Part shown: piece after piece, positions 28,657 to 38,171 of the stretch
Position numbering within the stretch: position 1 is the stretch's first letter
Layout of the letters: each line of letters begins with the position of its first letter
NCBI GenBank assembly: GCA_002347405.1
Contig: DDXB01000028.1
Location: 1 to 60,874 of the forward strand
Length of the DNA: 60,874 bases
Origin: Rhodocyclaceae bacterium UBA2271
GTDB lineage: Bacteria > Pseudomonadota > Gammaproteobacteria > Burkholderiales > Rhodocyclaceae
Direction: 5' to 3'
The notes under the pieces: generated by a model
What the model saw: the letters and a program-made list of their open reading frames with translations, nothing else
The model's database searches: none
What the model was told of the DNA's origin: nothing
Program-made: the position numbers and the translations under genes

Positions 28657-29847
28657 TCAGTCCGGCTCAATTTTTTCCTGTTTGCCGAAACTGAACCGCG
28701 CCACCAATATCAGGGCCGAAGAGGCCAGCACCACCAGAATCACCGCACCGTTGAGGAAACCGGGCAGGACAAAGGCTTCCCGGGCATGAATGAACAGCAG
28801 CACGGTGATGAGGCCGCGCGGCGCGATCCAGCCCAGCACCCCGGCAGCGGCGGGATCCATCCGCATCAAGCGCAGCAGGGCGAAGCGGCTGCCGAAGATC
28901 ACGGCCAACGCAAAGGCCGCCACGAGCCAGGCCCAGGGGGAGACCAGATCCGACAGATCGGTCCAATAGCCAAGCAAAACGAAGAAGAATCCACGCACGA
29001 CGAAGGTCAGCTCCACCACCAAGGTCTTTAATTCCGACAAGGTGGCGGCATAATCCTTCCCGACCCAGTGTTGGAAGGGGCGAAAGCGGGTGACGAGCGA
29101 AGGTTTGTTGAGCAGCAGGCCAAGGATCAGCACCATGATGAGGGGTGACAGGTGCAACAGCTTGCCGGTGGAGTAAAGAAAGAACAGGCCAGCCAGCAGC
29201 GGCACGAAGCGGATGTGGCCTTCCACACGCAGCAGCACCAGCATCAGCGCCACGGCACAGAGGATCGACAGCAGCAGCGACAACACGCCGCCGCCCAAAA
29301 GTGTCACCAGTGCGCCCTGGACGCTGCCATCTGAACCGAGCAGGGAAAAGAACACCAGCACGCCGATGATGTCAGACATCGAGGTCTCATAAACAATGAA
29401 CTCACGTTCCTGGCGCGGCAGAAAGGCACTGCTTGGAATGGCCACGGCGCTGCTGATGACGGCAAAGGGGGTCGCCAGCAGCACTGCTTGCACGGGGCCG
29501 AGGTCCAGCAGCAGATGGGCGGCCATGGCGAAGACCATGACGCAAACGACAAAACCGGCAGTGGCAAGAAATAGCGTGGTGCCGATCAGTCTGAGGCGAT
29601 CCCGCCGCAACTCGATGTCCAGCGCCGCTTCGAGCACAATCAACACCAAACCGATGGTGCCGATGATGGGCACCAGACGGCCGGCCCAGGTCAAATGCAA
29701 GTCGATAAAATCGAGCAGCGGCCGGGCGATGAGACCGATCACCACCAGGACCAGCACCGAGGGCACGCCCCAGCGTCGGCAGGCGCGCTCAACGCCGAAA
29801 GCAATGAGCAAAAACAGGGAGGCGCCGAGAATGGCTTGATCAGTCAT
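28657..29847 (-). CDS. Cation:proton antiporter (CPA family)
   Basis: A 396-residue inner-membrane protein with about 11-12 hydrophobic segments covering nearly the whole chain, and no cytoplasmic regulatory (TrkA) domain. Features such as GLVLIVLEAALDIEL and the later ELTFVVRGFFFVLLGY fit NhaP/KefB-type sodium or potassium/proton antiporters. Start 29847 (MTDQAILGAS) is chosen since the upstream 26 codons are polar and unlike membrane protein. Ion specificity is not evident. It is divergent from the GrpB-like gene. Confidence 0.82.
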   Translation of the reverse strand: MTDQAILGASLFLLIAFGVERACRRWGVPSVLVLVVIGLIARPLLDFIDLHLTWAGRLVPIIGTIGLVLIVLEAALDIELRRDRLRLIGTTLFLATAGFVVCVMVFAMAAHLLLDLGPVQAVLLATPFAVISSAVAIPSSAFLPRQEREFIVYETSMSDIIGVLVFFSLLGSDGSVQGALVTLLGGGVLSLLLSILCAVALMLVLLRVEGHIRFVPLLAGLFFLYSTGKLLHLSPLIMVLILGLLLNKPSLVTRFRPFQHWVGKDYAATLSELKTLVVELTFVVRGFFFVLLGYWTDLSDLVSPWAWLVAAFALAVIFGSRFALLRLMRMDPAAAGVLGWIAPRGLITVLLFIHAREAFVLPGFLNGAVILVVLASSALILVARFSFGKQEKIEPD

Positions 29848-30014
29848 GATAAATAGGTGAATAGGACTCGGACCACGGCTGTTTGTCGCCGACCAGCGCG
29901 GTCGCCGCGCAACAATTCCAGCCAATTGTGCGGCGATTGTATCTTCAAGAGAAAAACCGCTGATGTTTCGCTTCTTCGCTTGACTCGGGCCGGCAAAATC
30001 GGTATCTCGTACTC

Positions 30015-30599
30015 ATGTCGCCGCCACCTGCCAAGACACCCGAAGATCGCGTCAGCCATGCCCTCGGCGAAGATGTCGCGGTGGTGCCCTACGAGCCGGC
30101 CTGGCCGCAGCGCTTTGCCGAGGAGGCCGCGCATCTGCGCGCCTGCCTGCCCGGCGACCTGATCGGCCGCATCGAGCATTTCGGCAGCACCGCCGTGCCC
30201 GGCCTGGACGCCAAGCCGATCATCGACATGCTGGTGGAAATTCCCGCGCTGGACATGGTGCAGGACCGCATCGCACCGATCCTCGAAGCGCAGGGCTACG
30301 ACTATCTCTGGCGACTGAACGAGGACCGCTCCGGCCTTGCCTATGCGTGGTTCATCAAGCGCGATGCCACCGGCCGGCGCAGCCATCATGTGCATTTCCT
30401 GGAACCGCGGTCGCGCTACTGGGAACGGCTACTTTTCCGCGACTACCTGATCGCCCACCCTGAACTCGCCGCCGAGTATGCAGCTATCAAGCTGAGCGCC
30501 GCAGCAGCACACGCCGACGACCGCAGGGCCTTTGCGGCGGCCAAGGGCAAGTTCATCGAGCGGGTCACCGCGCTGGCGCGGCAAAAGATACCTGATTAG
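30015..30599 (+). CDS. GrpB family protein (UPF0157)
   Basis: A 194-residue protein with the GrpB/UPF0157 nucleotidyltransferase-like fold: VVPYEPAWPQRFAEEA, RIEHFGSTAVPGLDAKPIID (the GS...D pattern), HVHFLEP, and a C-terminal helical region. Function of the family is not settled; the fold resembles antitoxin-like or CoaE-fused nucleotidyltransferases. It is divergent from the antiporter gene and is followed by REP-like palindromes. Confidence 0.82.
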   Translation: MSPPPAKTPEDRVSHALGEDVAVVPYEPAWPQRFAEEAAHLRACLPGDLIGRIEHFGSTAVPGLDAKPIIDMLVEIPALDMVQDRIAPILEAQGYDYLWRLNEDRSGLAYAWFIKRDATGRRSHHVHFLEPRSRYWERLLFRDYLIAHPELAAEYAAIKLSAAAAHADDRRAFAAAKGKFIERVTALARQKIPD

Positions 30600-30600
30600 T

Positions 30601-30672
30601 TCGTCACACCGGCGCAAGCCGGTGTCCAGGTTGTTGCATTTCCTGGATTCCGGCTTGCGCCGGAATGACGCT
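30601..30672. repeat. REP-like palindrome pair
   Basis: ACACCGGCGCAAGCCGGTGT (10 bases each side around GCAA) and GGATTCCGGCTTGCGCCGGAAT form two hairpins just after the GrpB-like stop. Both belong to the same general family as 27018-27054. Confidence 0.75.
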
Positions 30673-30697
30673 CTGGAATTGATTGCCGCCTACCCTG

Positions 30698-30720
30698 AAA
30701 GTCGGCTCTGGCGGGACGGC
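30698..30720 (+). repeat. 23-bp dispersed repeat, intergenic copy
   Basis: AAAGTCGGCTCTGGCGGGAC plus GGC: one mismatch to the gcv copies. It lies between the REP-like palindromes and the ftsB stop. Confidence 0.75.
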
Positions 30721-30730
30721 GTAAGTTGCG

Positions 30731-31009
30731 CTATTGCCGCTTTTGCGGCGTCTGCACGAAGATTTCGCCTTCTTTCACCAAGCCCAACTCATAGCGCGCA
30801 CGCTCTTCGATGGCTTCGTAACCCGTCTTGAGGTCGCGCACTTCGGCTTCATGCGCGGCGTTGCGGGCTTCCAGCGTCTGGTTCACCTCGCGCTGGGCCG
30901 CAAGCTGCCGCTCCATCTCCTGTACCCGGAACCAGCCGCCCTTGCCAAACCACAGCGGATACTGCAGCGCAGCCAGCAGGACGACCAGCACCCAGGTCGG
31001 CCATTTCAT
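30731..31009 (-). CDS. ftsB: Cell division protein FtsB
   Basis: A 92-residue bitopic membrane protein of the FtsQLB divisome complex. A short cytoplasmic N-terminus (MKW) is followed by a transmembrane helix (about 3-20) and a periplasmic coiled coil (about 28-75, EMERQLAAQREVNQTLEARN), then the conserved ARYELGLVKEGEIFVQ. The start at 31009 gives the family N-terminus; upstream codons come from a repeat. It follows eno, the usual order. Confidence 0.92.
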   Translation of the reverse strand: MKWPTWVLVVLLAALQYPLWFGKGGWFRVQEMERQLAAQREVNQTLEARNAAHEAEVRDLKTGYEAIEERARYELGLVKEGEIFVQTPQKRQ

Positions 31010-31054
31010 CAGCGCACAGACAGAAACAGCCTTGCCGCCGGGCCGCCCCAAGAC

Positions 31055-31118
31055 AAGGCCGTAGGCCGCAGGACAGCCGAAGGCTGGTTCCGCGCAGCGG
31101 AATGCGACTTTGTCGCAC
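31055..31118 (+). repeat. Multi-hairpin repeat element, copy 1
   Basis: Four adjacent short hairpins with three-base loops: GGCC-GTA-GGCC, CAGCC-GAA-GGCTG, TTCCGC-GCA-GCGGAA, TGCGAC-TTT-GTCGCA. Copy 2 is at 35555-35616 with compensatory changes in the third stem. It lies between eno and ftsB, and a GCGGCGCCAGCCGC palindrome follows at 31131. Confidence 0.8.
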
Positions 31119-31247
31119 ACAAGGCGTCACGCGGCGCCAGCCGCATCCCGCACAACAATCGCCACGGAGTCGCCCGTAATATCCGAGCGCAGCGAGCAAC
31201 AGTCACCCCCCTTCCCCGGGAAGGGGGGGCGGGGGGGAGGGGGTCCA

Positions 31248-32531
31248 TCAGCGTAGATTGTAGAAGGTGTCGAGGCCGGGATAGGTCACGGTATCGCCCA
31301 GATCTTCCTCGATGCGCAGCAACTGGTTGTACTTGGCGATGCGATCGGAACGACTCAGCGAGCCGGTCTTGATCTGGCCGGCATTCAGGCCGACGGCGAT
31401 GTCGGCGATGGTCGCGTCTTCGGTCTCACCCGAGCGGTGCGAAATCACGCAGGTCCAGCCGGCGCGCTTGGCCATCTCGACGGCGGCAAAGGTTTCGGTC
31501 AGCGTGCCGATCTGGTTGACCTTGATGAGGATCGAGTTGGCGGCGCCCTGCTGGATGCCTTCCTTCAGGATCTTCGGGTTGGTGACGAACAGGTCGTCGC
31601 CGACGATCTGGATTTTCCTGCCGAGCTTGTTGGTGAGATTGATCCAGCCTTCCCAGTCACCTTCGGCCATGCCGTCTTCGATGCTGATGATCGGATACTT
31701 GTCGGCCAGGGTGCCCAGATAATCGGCAAAGCCAGCCGAGTCGAGTTCGAGCTTTTCGGAAGTCAGCTGGTATTTGCCGTTCTTGAAGAATTCGGAACTG
31801 GCGCAGTCCAGCCCCAGCACCACGTCCTGGCCTGGCGTGTAGCCGGCCGTCTCGATGGCCTTGAGGATCAGCTCGATGGCTTCGTTATTGCCGGCAACGT
31901 TGGGGGCGAAGCCGCCTTCGTCGCCCACCGTGGTCGGGTAGCCTTTTTTGTCGATGAGTTTCTTGAGGTTATGGAACACCTCGGCGCCGCAGCGCAGCGC
32001 TTCGCGGAAGGAAGCCGCGCCGACCGGCAGGATCATGAATTCCTGGATGTCGAGGTTGTTGTTGGCATGCGCGCCGCCGTTGATGACGTTCATCATCGGC
32101 ACCGGCATGCACATCGGGCCGGAGCCGCCGAAGTAGCGATACAGCGGCAGGCCGACTTCTTCGGCCGCCGCCTTGGCCACCGCCATCGACACGGCCAGCA
32201 TGGCGTTGGCGCCCAGCCGCGATTTGTTTTCGGTATCGTCCAGTTCGATCAGCGCACGATCGATGAAAGCCTGTTCCTCGGCATCCAGGCCGATGATGGC
32301 TTCGGAAATTTCGGTATTCACATTTTCGACGGCGCGCAATACGCCCTTGCCCAGATAGCGATCCTTGTCGCCGTCGCGCAGCTCGATGGCCTCGCGCGAA
32401 CCGGTCGAGGCTCCGGAGGGCACCGCAGCGCGCCCCATCACGCCGGATTCAAGCAGGACGTCGGCTTCGACAGTGGGGTTGCCGCGCGAATCGAGAATTT
32501 CGCGGGCGATGACATCAACGATGGCACTCAT
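31248..32531 (-). CDS. eno: Enolase
   Basis: Interconverts 2-phosphoglycerate and phosphoenolpyruvate. A 427-residue protein with the N-terminal capping domain (about 1-135) and the TIM barrel: Mg ligands and catalytic residues appear in VGDEGGFAPN, GLDCASSEFF, SIEDGMAEGDWEG, VGDDLFVTN and SHRSGETED. The start 32531 has AAGGAAAC ahead. It lies 21 bp downstream of the DUF1330 gene and 240 bp before ftsB, in the order pyrG-kdsA-DUF1330-eno-ftsB. PEP made here feeds KdsA. Confidence 0.97.
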   Translation of the reverse strand: MSAIVDVIAREILDSRGNPTVEADVLLESGVMGRAAVPSGASTGSREAIELRDGDKDRYLGKGVLRAVENVNTEISEAIIGLDAEEQAFIDRALIELDDTENKSRLGANAMLAVSMAVAKAAAEEVGLPLYRYFGGSGPMCMPVPMMNVINGGAHANNNLDIQEFMILPVGAASFREALRCGAEVFHNLKKLIDKKGYPTTVGDEGGFAPNVAGNNEAIELILKAIETAGYTPGQDVVLGLDCASSEFFKNGKYQLTSEKLELDSAGFADYLGTLADKYPIISIEDGMAEGDWEGWINLTNKLGRKIQIVGDDLFVTNPKILKEGIQQGAANSILIKVNQIGTLTETFAAVEMAKRAGWTCVISHRSGETEDATIADIAVGLNAGQIKTGSLSRSDRIAKYNQLLRIEEDLGDTVTYPGLDTFYNLR

Positions 32532-32552
32532 TTTGTTTCCTTTCGGTATCAA

Positions 32553-32846
32553 TCAGCAAGCTTCGACCAGCAACATGTCGAAGGACGACACGCCGGCGCG
32601 CGCGGCGCGGGCGGCGAGATATTCGGGAGAATCATAAAATCTGCGCGCCTGTTCCAGCGAGGGGAACTCGACGACAACCAGTCGTTCTGGCCGCCAGTCG
32701 CCTTCCAGAACCTGGTACTCGCCACCGCGCACGACGTAACGACCACCAAATTGCGCTACCGCCACTTGGGCGAGTTCGCGATAACGCTGGATCGCCTGCG
32801 GGTCGGACGATTTGGCATCGACAATCAGAAAAGCCGGCTTGCTCAC
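32553..32846 (-). CDS. DUF1330 domain protein
   Basis: A 97-residue dimeric alpha/beta barrel (ferredoxin-like) protein, read from GTG at 32846: VSKPAFLIVDAKSSDPQ, then GGRYVVRGGEYQVLEGDW and FYDSPEYLAARAARAG. The family has no known activity. The GTG overlaps the kdsA stop (GTGA), so it is translationally coupled; longer readings through kdsA are implausible. In many betaproteobacteria the same small gene sits between kdsA and eno. Confidence 0.85.
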   Translation of the reverse strand: MSKPAFLIVDAKSSDPQAIQRYRELAQVAVAQFGGRYVVRGGEYQVLEGDWRPERLVVVEFPSLEQARRFYDSPEYLAARAARAGVSSFDMLLVEAC

Positions 32847-33675
32847 AGCCCACCACCGAAACCGCGCCGCTTTACCACCGCGTCGATTTCCAGCAAGGTT
32901 TCCAGCAGGCCTTCCATCTGCTGCAAGGGCCAGGCATTCGGACCATCGGACAGTGCCTTGGCGGGATCGGGATGCGTTTCCATGAACAGGCCCGCCACGC
33001 CCACCGCCACCGCCGCCCGTGCCAGCACCGGCACGAATTCGCGCTGCCCGCCGGAACAGGTGCCCTGCCCGCCCGGCAATTGCACCGAGTGGGTCGCATC
33101 GAATACGACCGGGCACTGTGTCTCGCGCATGATGGCCAGCGAGCGCATGTCCGAGACCAGATTGTTGTAGCCGAACGAAGCGCCGCGCTCGCAGACCATG
33201 ATCGTGTCAGCGTCACCATTGGCTTGCTTCGCCTTGGCGACCACCTGCTGCATGTCACCCGGCGCGAGGAACTGGCCCTTCTTGATATTCACCGGCTTGC
33301 CCGAAGCGGCGCAGGCCTGGATGAAGTCGGTTTGCCGGCACAGGAATGCCGGCGTCTGCAGCACATCGACCACCACCGCCACCTTGGCAATGTCGGCTTC
33401 GCCATGCACGTCGGTCAGCACCGGCACGCCGACCTGGCGCTTGACCTCGGCGAGGATGCGCAAGCCCTCGTCCATGCCGAGGCCGCGGAAGGACTGCGAG
33501 GAACTACGGTTCGCCTTGTCGTAGGAGGCCTTGAAGATATAGGGAATCTTCAGCTTGCCGGTGATTTCCTTCATGCGGCCGGCGATGTCGACGCACAAGG
33601 CCTCGGACTCGGCAACGCAGGGGCCGGAAATCAGGAAAAACGGCCGGTCGAGGCCGATATCGAAACCACAAAGCT

Positions 33676-33679
<4 letters not shown>
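32843..33679 (-). CDS. kdsA: 3-deoxy-8-phosphooctulonate synthase
   Basis: Condenses PEP with arabinose 5-phosphate to make KDO 8-phosphate for lipopolysaccharide. 278 residues forming a TIM barrel, with FFLISGPCVAESE, FKASYDKANRSS, TDVHGEADIAKVA, PVNIKKGQF and CERGASFGYNN. The residue before GASFGYNN region and the N in PVNIKK are family active-site positions. Start at 33679 overlaps the pyrG stop (ATGA). Operon position between pyrG and eno is normal for betaproteobacteria. Confidence 0.96.
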
Positions 33680-35310
<1,631 letters not shown>

Positions 35311-35383
35311 GGCTATAGCCGTAGCGGGAAAGCCGAATGATACCTTAACGTGAAAAACATCGTAGCGTTTGCGCCAGGCCAAT

Positions 35384-35474
35384 CCCTCTCTCCCGACCTC
35401 TCTCCCAGAGGGAGAGAGGAGGCAGACAGCTTCCCTCTCCCGCTTGCGGGAGAGGGATTGAGGGAGAGAGGGCT
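35384..35474. repeat. Paired CCCTCTCCC palindromes upstream of pyrG
   Basis: Two hairpins: CTCTCTCCC-AGA-GGGAGAGAG (35398-35418) and CCCTCTCCCG-CTTG-CGGGAGAGGG (35433-35456), then a third GAGGGAGAGAGGG. They belong to the family found at the gcvP start. Confidence 0.75.
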
Positions 35475-35554
35475 GCCAGGCAAACGCGGCACGCGGCGCC
35501 AGCCGCAACCCGCGCCCACACGCCAAACGAACCGCCCCATAACAAGCGAGCACA

Positions 35555-35616
35555 AGGCCGAAGGCCGCAGGACAGCCGAAGGCTGGTCCCGCGAAGCGGG
35601 ATGCGGTTTTGCTGCA
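35555..35616 (+). repeat. Multi-hairpin repeat element, copy 2
   Basis: Hairpins GGCC-GAA-GGCC, CAGCC-GAA-GGCTG, TCCCGC-GAA-GCGGGA and TGCGG-TTTTG-CTGCA match copy 1 at 31055 in order and strand. The third stem carries a C-G pair where copy 1 has T-A. Confidence 0.8.
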
Positions 35617-35666
35617 CAAAGCGAGCCGTTAAGAACCCCCCGAGAGGGGGGCGAAGGGGGCGGGCG

Positions 35667-36230
35667 TCAAAAACCCTTGCGACGAATTTCTGGCCAGGCC
35701 TTGCTCAGGTAATACCCCATCGACCAGACTGTCAGCAACGCCGCCAGCCAGAGCAACCAGTAGCCCAGTTGCGCGACCGGCACGGGGCCGAGCGGCTCGT
35801 AGTAGAGCAAAAGGGGTATGGCGACCATCTGTGCGGTCGTCTTCAATTTTCCGACGAATGAAACCGCCACGCTCTTCGCCGCCCCGATCTGCGCCATCCA
35901 CTCGCGCAGCGCGGAAATGGCAATTTCACGGCCGACGATGATGAAGGCAACCACGGCCTCGGCCCGGTCAAGCTCGACCAGCATCACGACGGCTGCGGCA
36001 ACCATCAGTTTGTCGGCCACCGGGTCGAGAAACGCGCCGAAGGCCGATGTCTGGCCCAGCTTGCGCGCCAGCCAGCCGTCGAACCAGTCGGTAAGGGCTG
36101 CCACGACAAAGGCACTGGTCGCGATCAGGTTCTTTTCGTAGACCGTCAATGGCGCATAAAACACGCCAATCACCAGGGGAATCAACAGGATGCGCGTCCA
36201 GGTCAGCAGGTTGGGAATGTTGAGGGGCAT
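35667..36230 (-). CDS. pgsA: CDP-diacylglycerol--glycerol-3-phosphate 3-phosphatidyltransferase
   Basis: Makes phosphatidylglycerol phosphate in the inner membrane. 187 residues with several transmembrane segments and the full CDP-alcohol phosphotransferase motif: D51-G52, A55-R56, G65, D69 and D73 (DGWLARKLGQTSAFGAFLDP then VADK). Start 36230 (MPLNIPNLLTWTRI) fits the family. It lies 25 bp after uvrC on the same strand, the usual uvrC-pgsA pair. Confidence 0.93.
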   Translation of the reverse strand: MPLNIPNLLTWTRILLIPLVIGVFYAPLTVYEKNLIATSAFVVAALTDWFDGWLARKLGQTSAFGAFLDPVADKLMVAAAVVMLVELDRAEAVVAFIIVGREIAISALREWMAQIGAAKSVAVSFVGKLKTTAQMVAIPLLLYYEPLGPVPVAQLGYWLLWLAALLTVWSMGYYLSKAWPEIRRKGF

Positions 36231-36255
36231 AAATTGGCGCCAGCTTCCTGGCCGC

Positions 36256-38061
36256 TTAGTGCAATTGCTTGTGAATTGCCGCGGCCAGCGCGCGACTGAT
36301 GCCATCGACACGGCAAAGATCCTCGACCGTCGCCGCACGGACCCCATCCAGCCCGCCAAATTGCGCCAGCAACTTTCTGCGCCGCGCCGGGCCGATGCCC
36401 GCCACGTCTTCCAGCGCCGAACGCCCGCGCGGCTTGGCGCGCCGCGCGCGGTGGCCGACGATGGCGAAACGGTGCGCCTCGTCGCGTATTTCCTGTATCA
36501 GGTGAAAGCCGGCATTGTCCATGGCCAATTGTAGCGGCTCGGCACGGTTATGCAGAAAGAGTGTTTCGAGCCCGGGCCGGCGCGCTTCGCCCTTGGCCAC
36601 GCCGACGCTGGCCAGATAGTCGAGCCCCAGTTCGGCAAACACCGCGCGCGCCACGCCGTGCTGCCCCTTGCCGCCATCGATCAGCACCAGGTCGGGCGCC
36701 GCCGTCTCGCCCTCATTACCGTTTATTGCGACTTTCTCATAGCGCCGCGTCAGCGCCTGGCGCAGCGCGGCATAGTCATCGCCCGGCTGAATGCCGGCGA
36801 TGTTGAAACGCCGGTAATCACCCTTCTTCATCGCCCCATCGACGCAAACCACGCAGGATGCCACCGTGCCCTCGCCCATGGTGTGGCTGATATCGAAGCA
36901 TTCGATGCGGTGCGGCGTTTCCGGCAGGTCGAGCGCCGCGCGCAAAGCCTCCAGTCGCCCGCTCGCGTGGCTCTTGGCCTGACGCCGCGCCATGACAGCG
37001 AGCCGCGCATTGTGCAGCGCCATATCCAGCCAGGCGCGCTCCATTTCATTCTTCGGCGGGCTACCGTGCAAGCTTTCAGGCAGATCATCCAGCGGCCACG
37101 GATCAAGAATCAGGCGGGGCGGCACAGGCTGATCGACATAGTGCTGGGCCAGAAAAGCTGTCAGACCTTCAGCACTTTCTGCCTCCAGGCTGGCTTGGGG
37201 GAAATACGCCCGATCGCCCAGGTGCAGGCCGCCGCGCACCATGGCCAGATTGACGCACAACTCGCCGCGTTCGACGACGGCGACGACGATGTCAACATCG
37301 GCATCACCCTTGGTATGGGTCGAGCTCACGTACTGGCGGTGCAGCACCGTCTGCAGCGCCTGAATCTGGTCGCGCAGCAGCGCCGCCTGTTCAAAATGCA
37401 GCGCCGTCGCCGCGTCCGCCATCTGCCGGGCCAGCTTATCAATGACCTCTGCATGACGCCCCTTGAGGAACAGTTCGGCCAGTCGCACATCGGCGGCGTA
37501 ATCCGTTGCCGTGACCAACCCGACACAGGGCGCCTTGCAACGCCTGATCTGGTGCATCAGGCAAGGCCGCGAACGATGCGCAAAAACCGCCTCCTCGCAG
37601 GTGCGCAGTAAAAATGTTTTCTGGATCAACTGGATGCTTTCACGCACCGCCAGACCGCTGGGAAATGGCCCGAAATAGCGCGACTTTTTCTCGAAGGCGC
37701 CACGATGATAGAAAAGACGGGGGAATTCGCCACCAGACAAGCCGATGTAAGGATAGGACTTGTCGTCGCGAAACAGGATGTTGTATTTCGGCGCGAGCTT
37801 CTTGATCAGGGTGTTTTCAAGGATCAGCGCCTCGGCTTCGGAGCGTGTCGCCGTGGTTTCCATGGCGGCTACCTGTTGCAGCATCAGGACGATGCGCGGA
37901 CTGTGGCCGGTTTTCTGGAAGTACGAGGACACCCGCTTCCTGAGATTTTTCGCCTTGCCGACATACAGCACCACACCATCCGCCGCGAGCATGCGATAGA
38001 CGCCCGGCGCATCGGTGAGTGTGGCAAGGAAGGCCTTGCTGTCAAAGATTGCTTCAGACAT
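36256..38061 (-). CDS. uvrC: Excinuclease ABC subunit C
   Basis: Incises damaged DNA on both sides of a lesion in nucleotide excision repair. 601 residues: GIY-YIG nuclease (about 14-95, GVYRMLAADGVVLYVGKAKNL), the Cys-containing region HQIRRCKAPCVG, a UVR motif (about 195-230), the RNase H-like C-terminal nuclease (IECFDISHTMGEGTVAS, LVLIDGGKGQ) and a terminal helix-hairpin-helix pair (about 540-600). Start 38061 is the family N-terminus; the upstream frame is repeat sequence. Confidence 0.96.
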   Translation of the reverse strand: MSEAIFDSKAFLATLTDAPGVYRMLAADGVVLYVGKAKNLRKRVSSYFQKTGHSPRIVLMLQQVAAMETTATRSEAEALILENTLIKKLAPKYNILFRDDKSYPYIGLSGGEFPRLFYHRGAFEKKSRYFGPFPSGLAVRESIQLIQKTFLLRTCEEAVFAHRSRPCLMHQIRRCKAPCVGLVTATDYAADVRLAELFLKGRHAEVIDKLARQMADAATALHFEQAALLRDQIQALQTVLHRQYVSSTHTKGDADVDIVVAVVERGELCVNLAMVRGGLHLGDRAYFPQASLEAESAEGLTAFLAQHYVDQPVPPRLILDPWPLDDLPESLHGSPPKNEMERAWLDMALHNARLAVMARRQAKSHASGRLEALRAALDLPETPHRIECFDISHTMGEGTVASCVVCVDGAMKKGDYRRFNIAGIQPGDDYAALRQALTRRYEKVAINGNEGETAAPDLVLIDGGKGQHGVARAVFAELGLDYLASVGVAKGEARRPGLETLFLHNRAEPLQLAMDNAGFHLIQEIRDEAHRFAIVGHRARRAKPRGRSALEDVAGIGPARRRKLLAQFGGLDGVRAATVEDLCRVDGISRALAAAIHKQLH

Positions 38062-38063
38062 GA

Positions 38064-38140
38064 AAAGTCGGCAGGTTGATGGTGCCGAACAAAGTCGGCA
38101 GGTTGGTAGCACCGAACAAAGTCGGCGCTGGCGGAACGGC
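38064..38140 (+). repeat. Tandem 27-bp repeat ending in the 23-bp dispersed unit
   Basis: AAAGTCGGC begins at 38064, 38091 and 38118, exactly 27 bp apart. The first two units continue AGGTTGATGGTGCCGAAC and AGGTTGGTAGCACCGAAC; the third continues GCTGGCGGAACGGC, the 23-bp dispersed repeat with one change. It fills the gap between divergent uvrC and earP. Confidence 0.8.
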
Positions 38141-38171
38141 GTTTATCGGCGGGTCGGGATAGGATAGCGCC

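Larger units (their letters stand above)
35311..35666. other. Repeat-filled gap between pgsA and pyrG
   Basis: This 356-bp gap contains no gene. It holds the CCCTCTCCC palindromes (35384-35474), a GCGGCGCCAGCCGC palindrome near 35491, and multi-hairpin element copy 2 (35555-35616). Confidence 0.7.

Noticed and set aside
28389..28694. Plus-strand frame of 101 codons
   Set aside because: It is in a different frame from the recognisable cupin remnant and has no homologous features.
31010..31120. 37-codon extension of ftsB
   Set aside because: Same repeat-derived peptide; FtsB starts at MKWPTW.
35311..35619. 103-codon N-terminal extension of pyrG
   Set aside because: CTP synthase starts at MTKYVFVTGG; the extension is translation of palindromic repeats (PAFGCPAAFGLVL also appears before ftsB).
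38064..38140. CRISPR-like array
   Set aside because: Only three heads with 27-bp period, spacers similar to each other, no cas genes.
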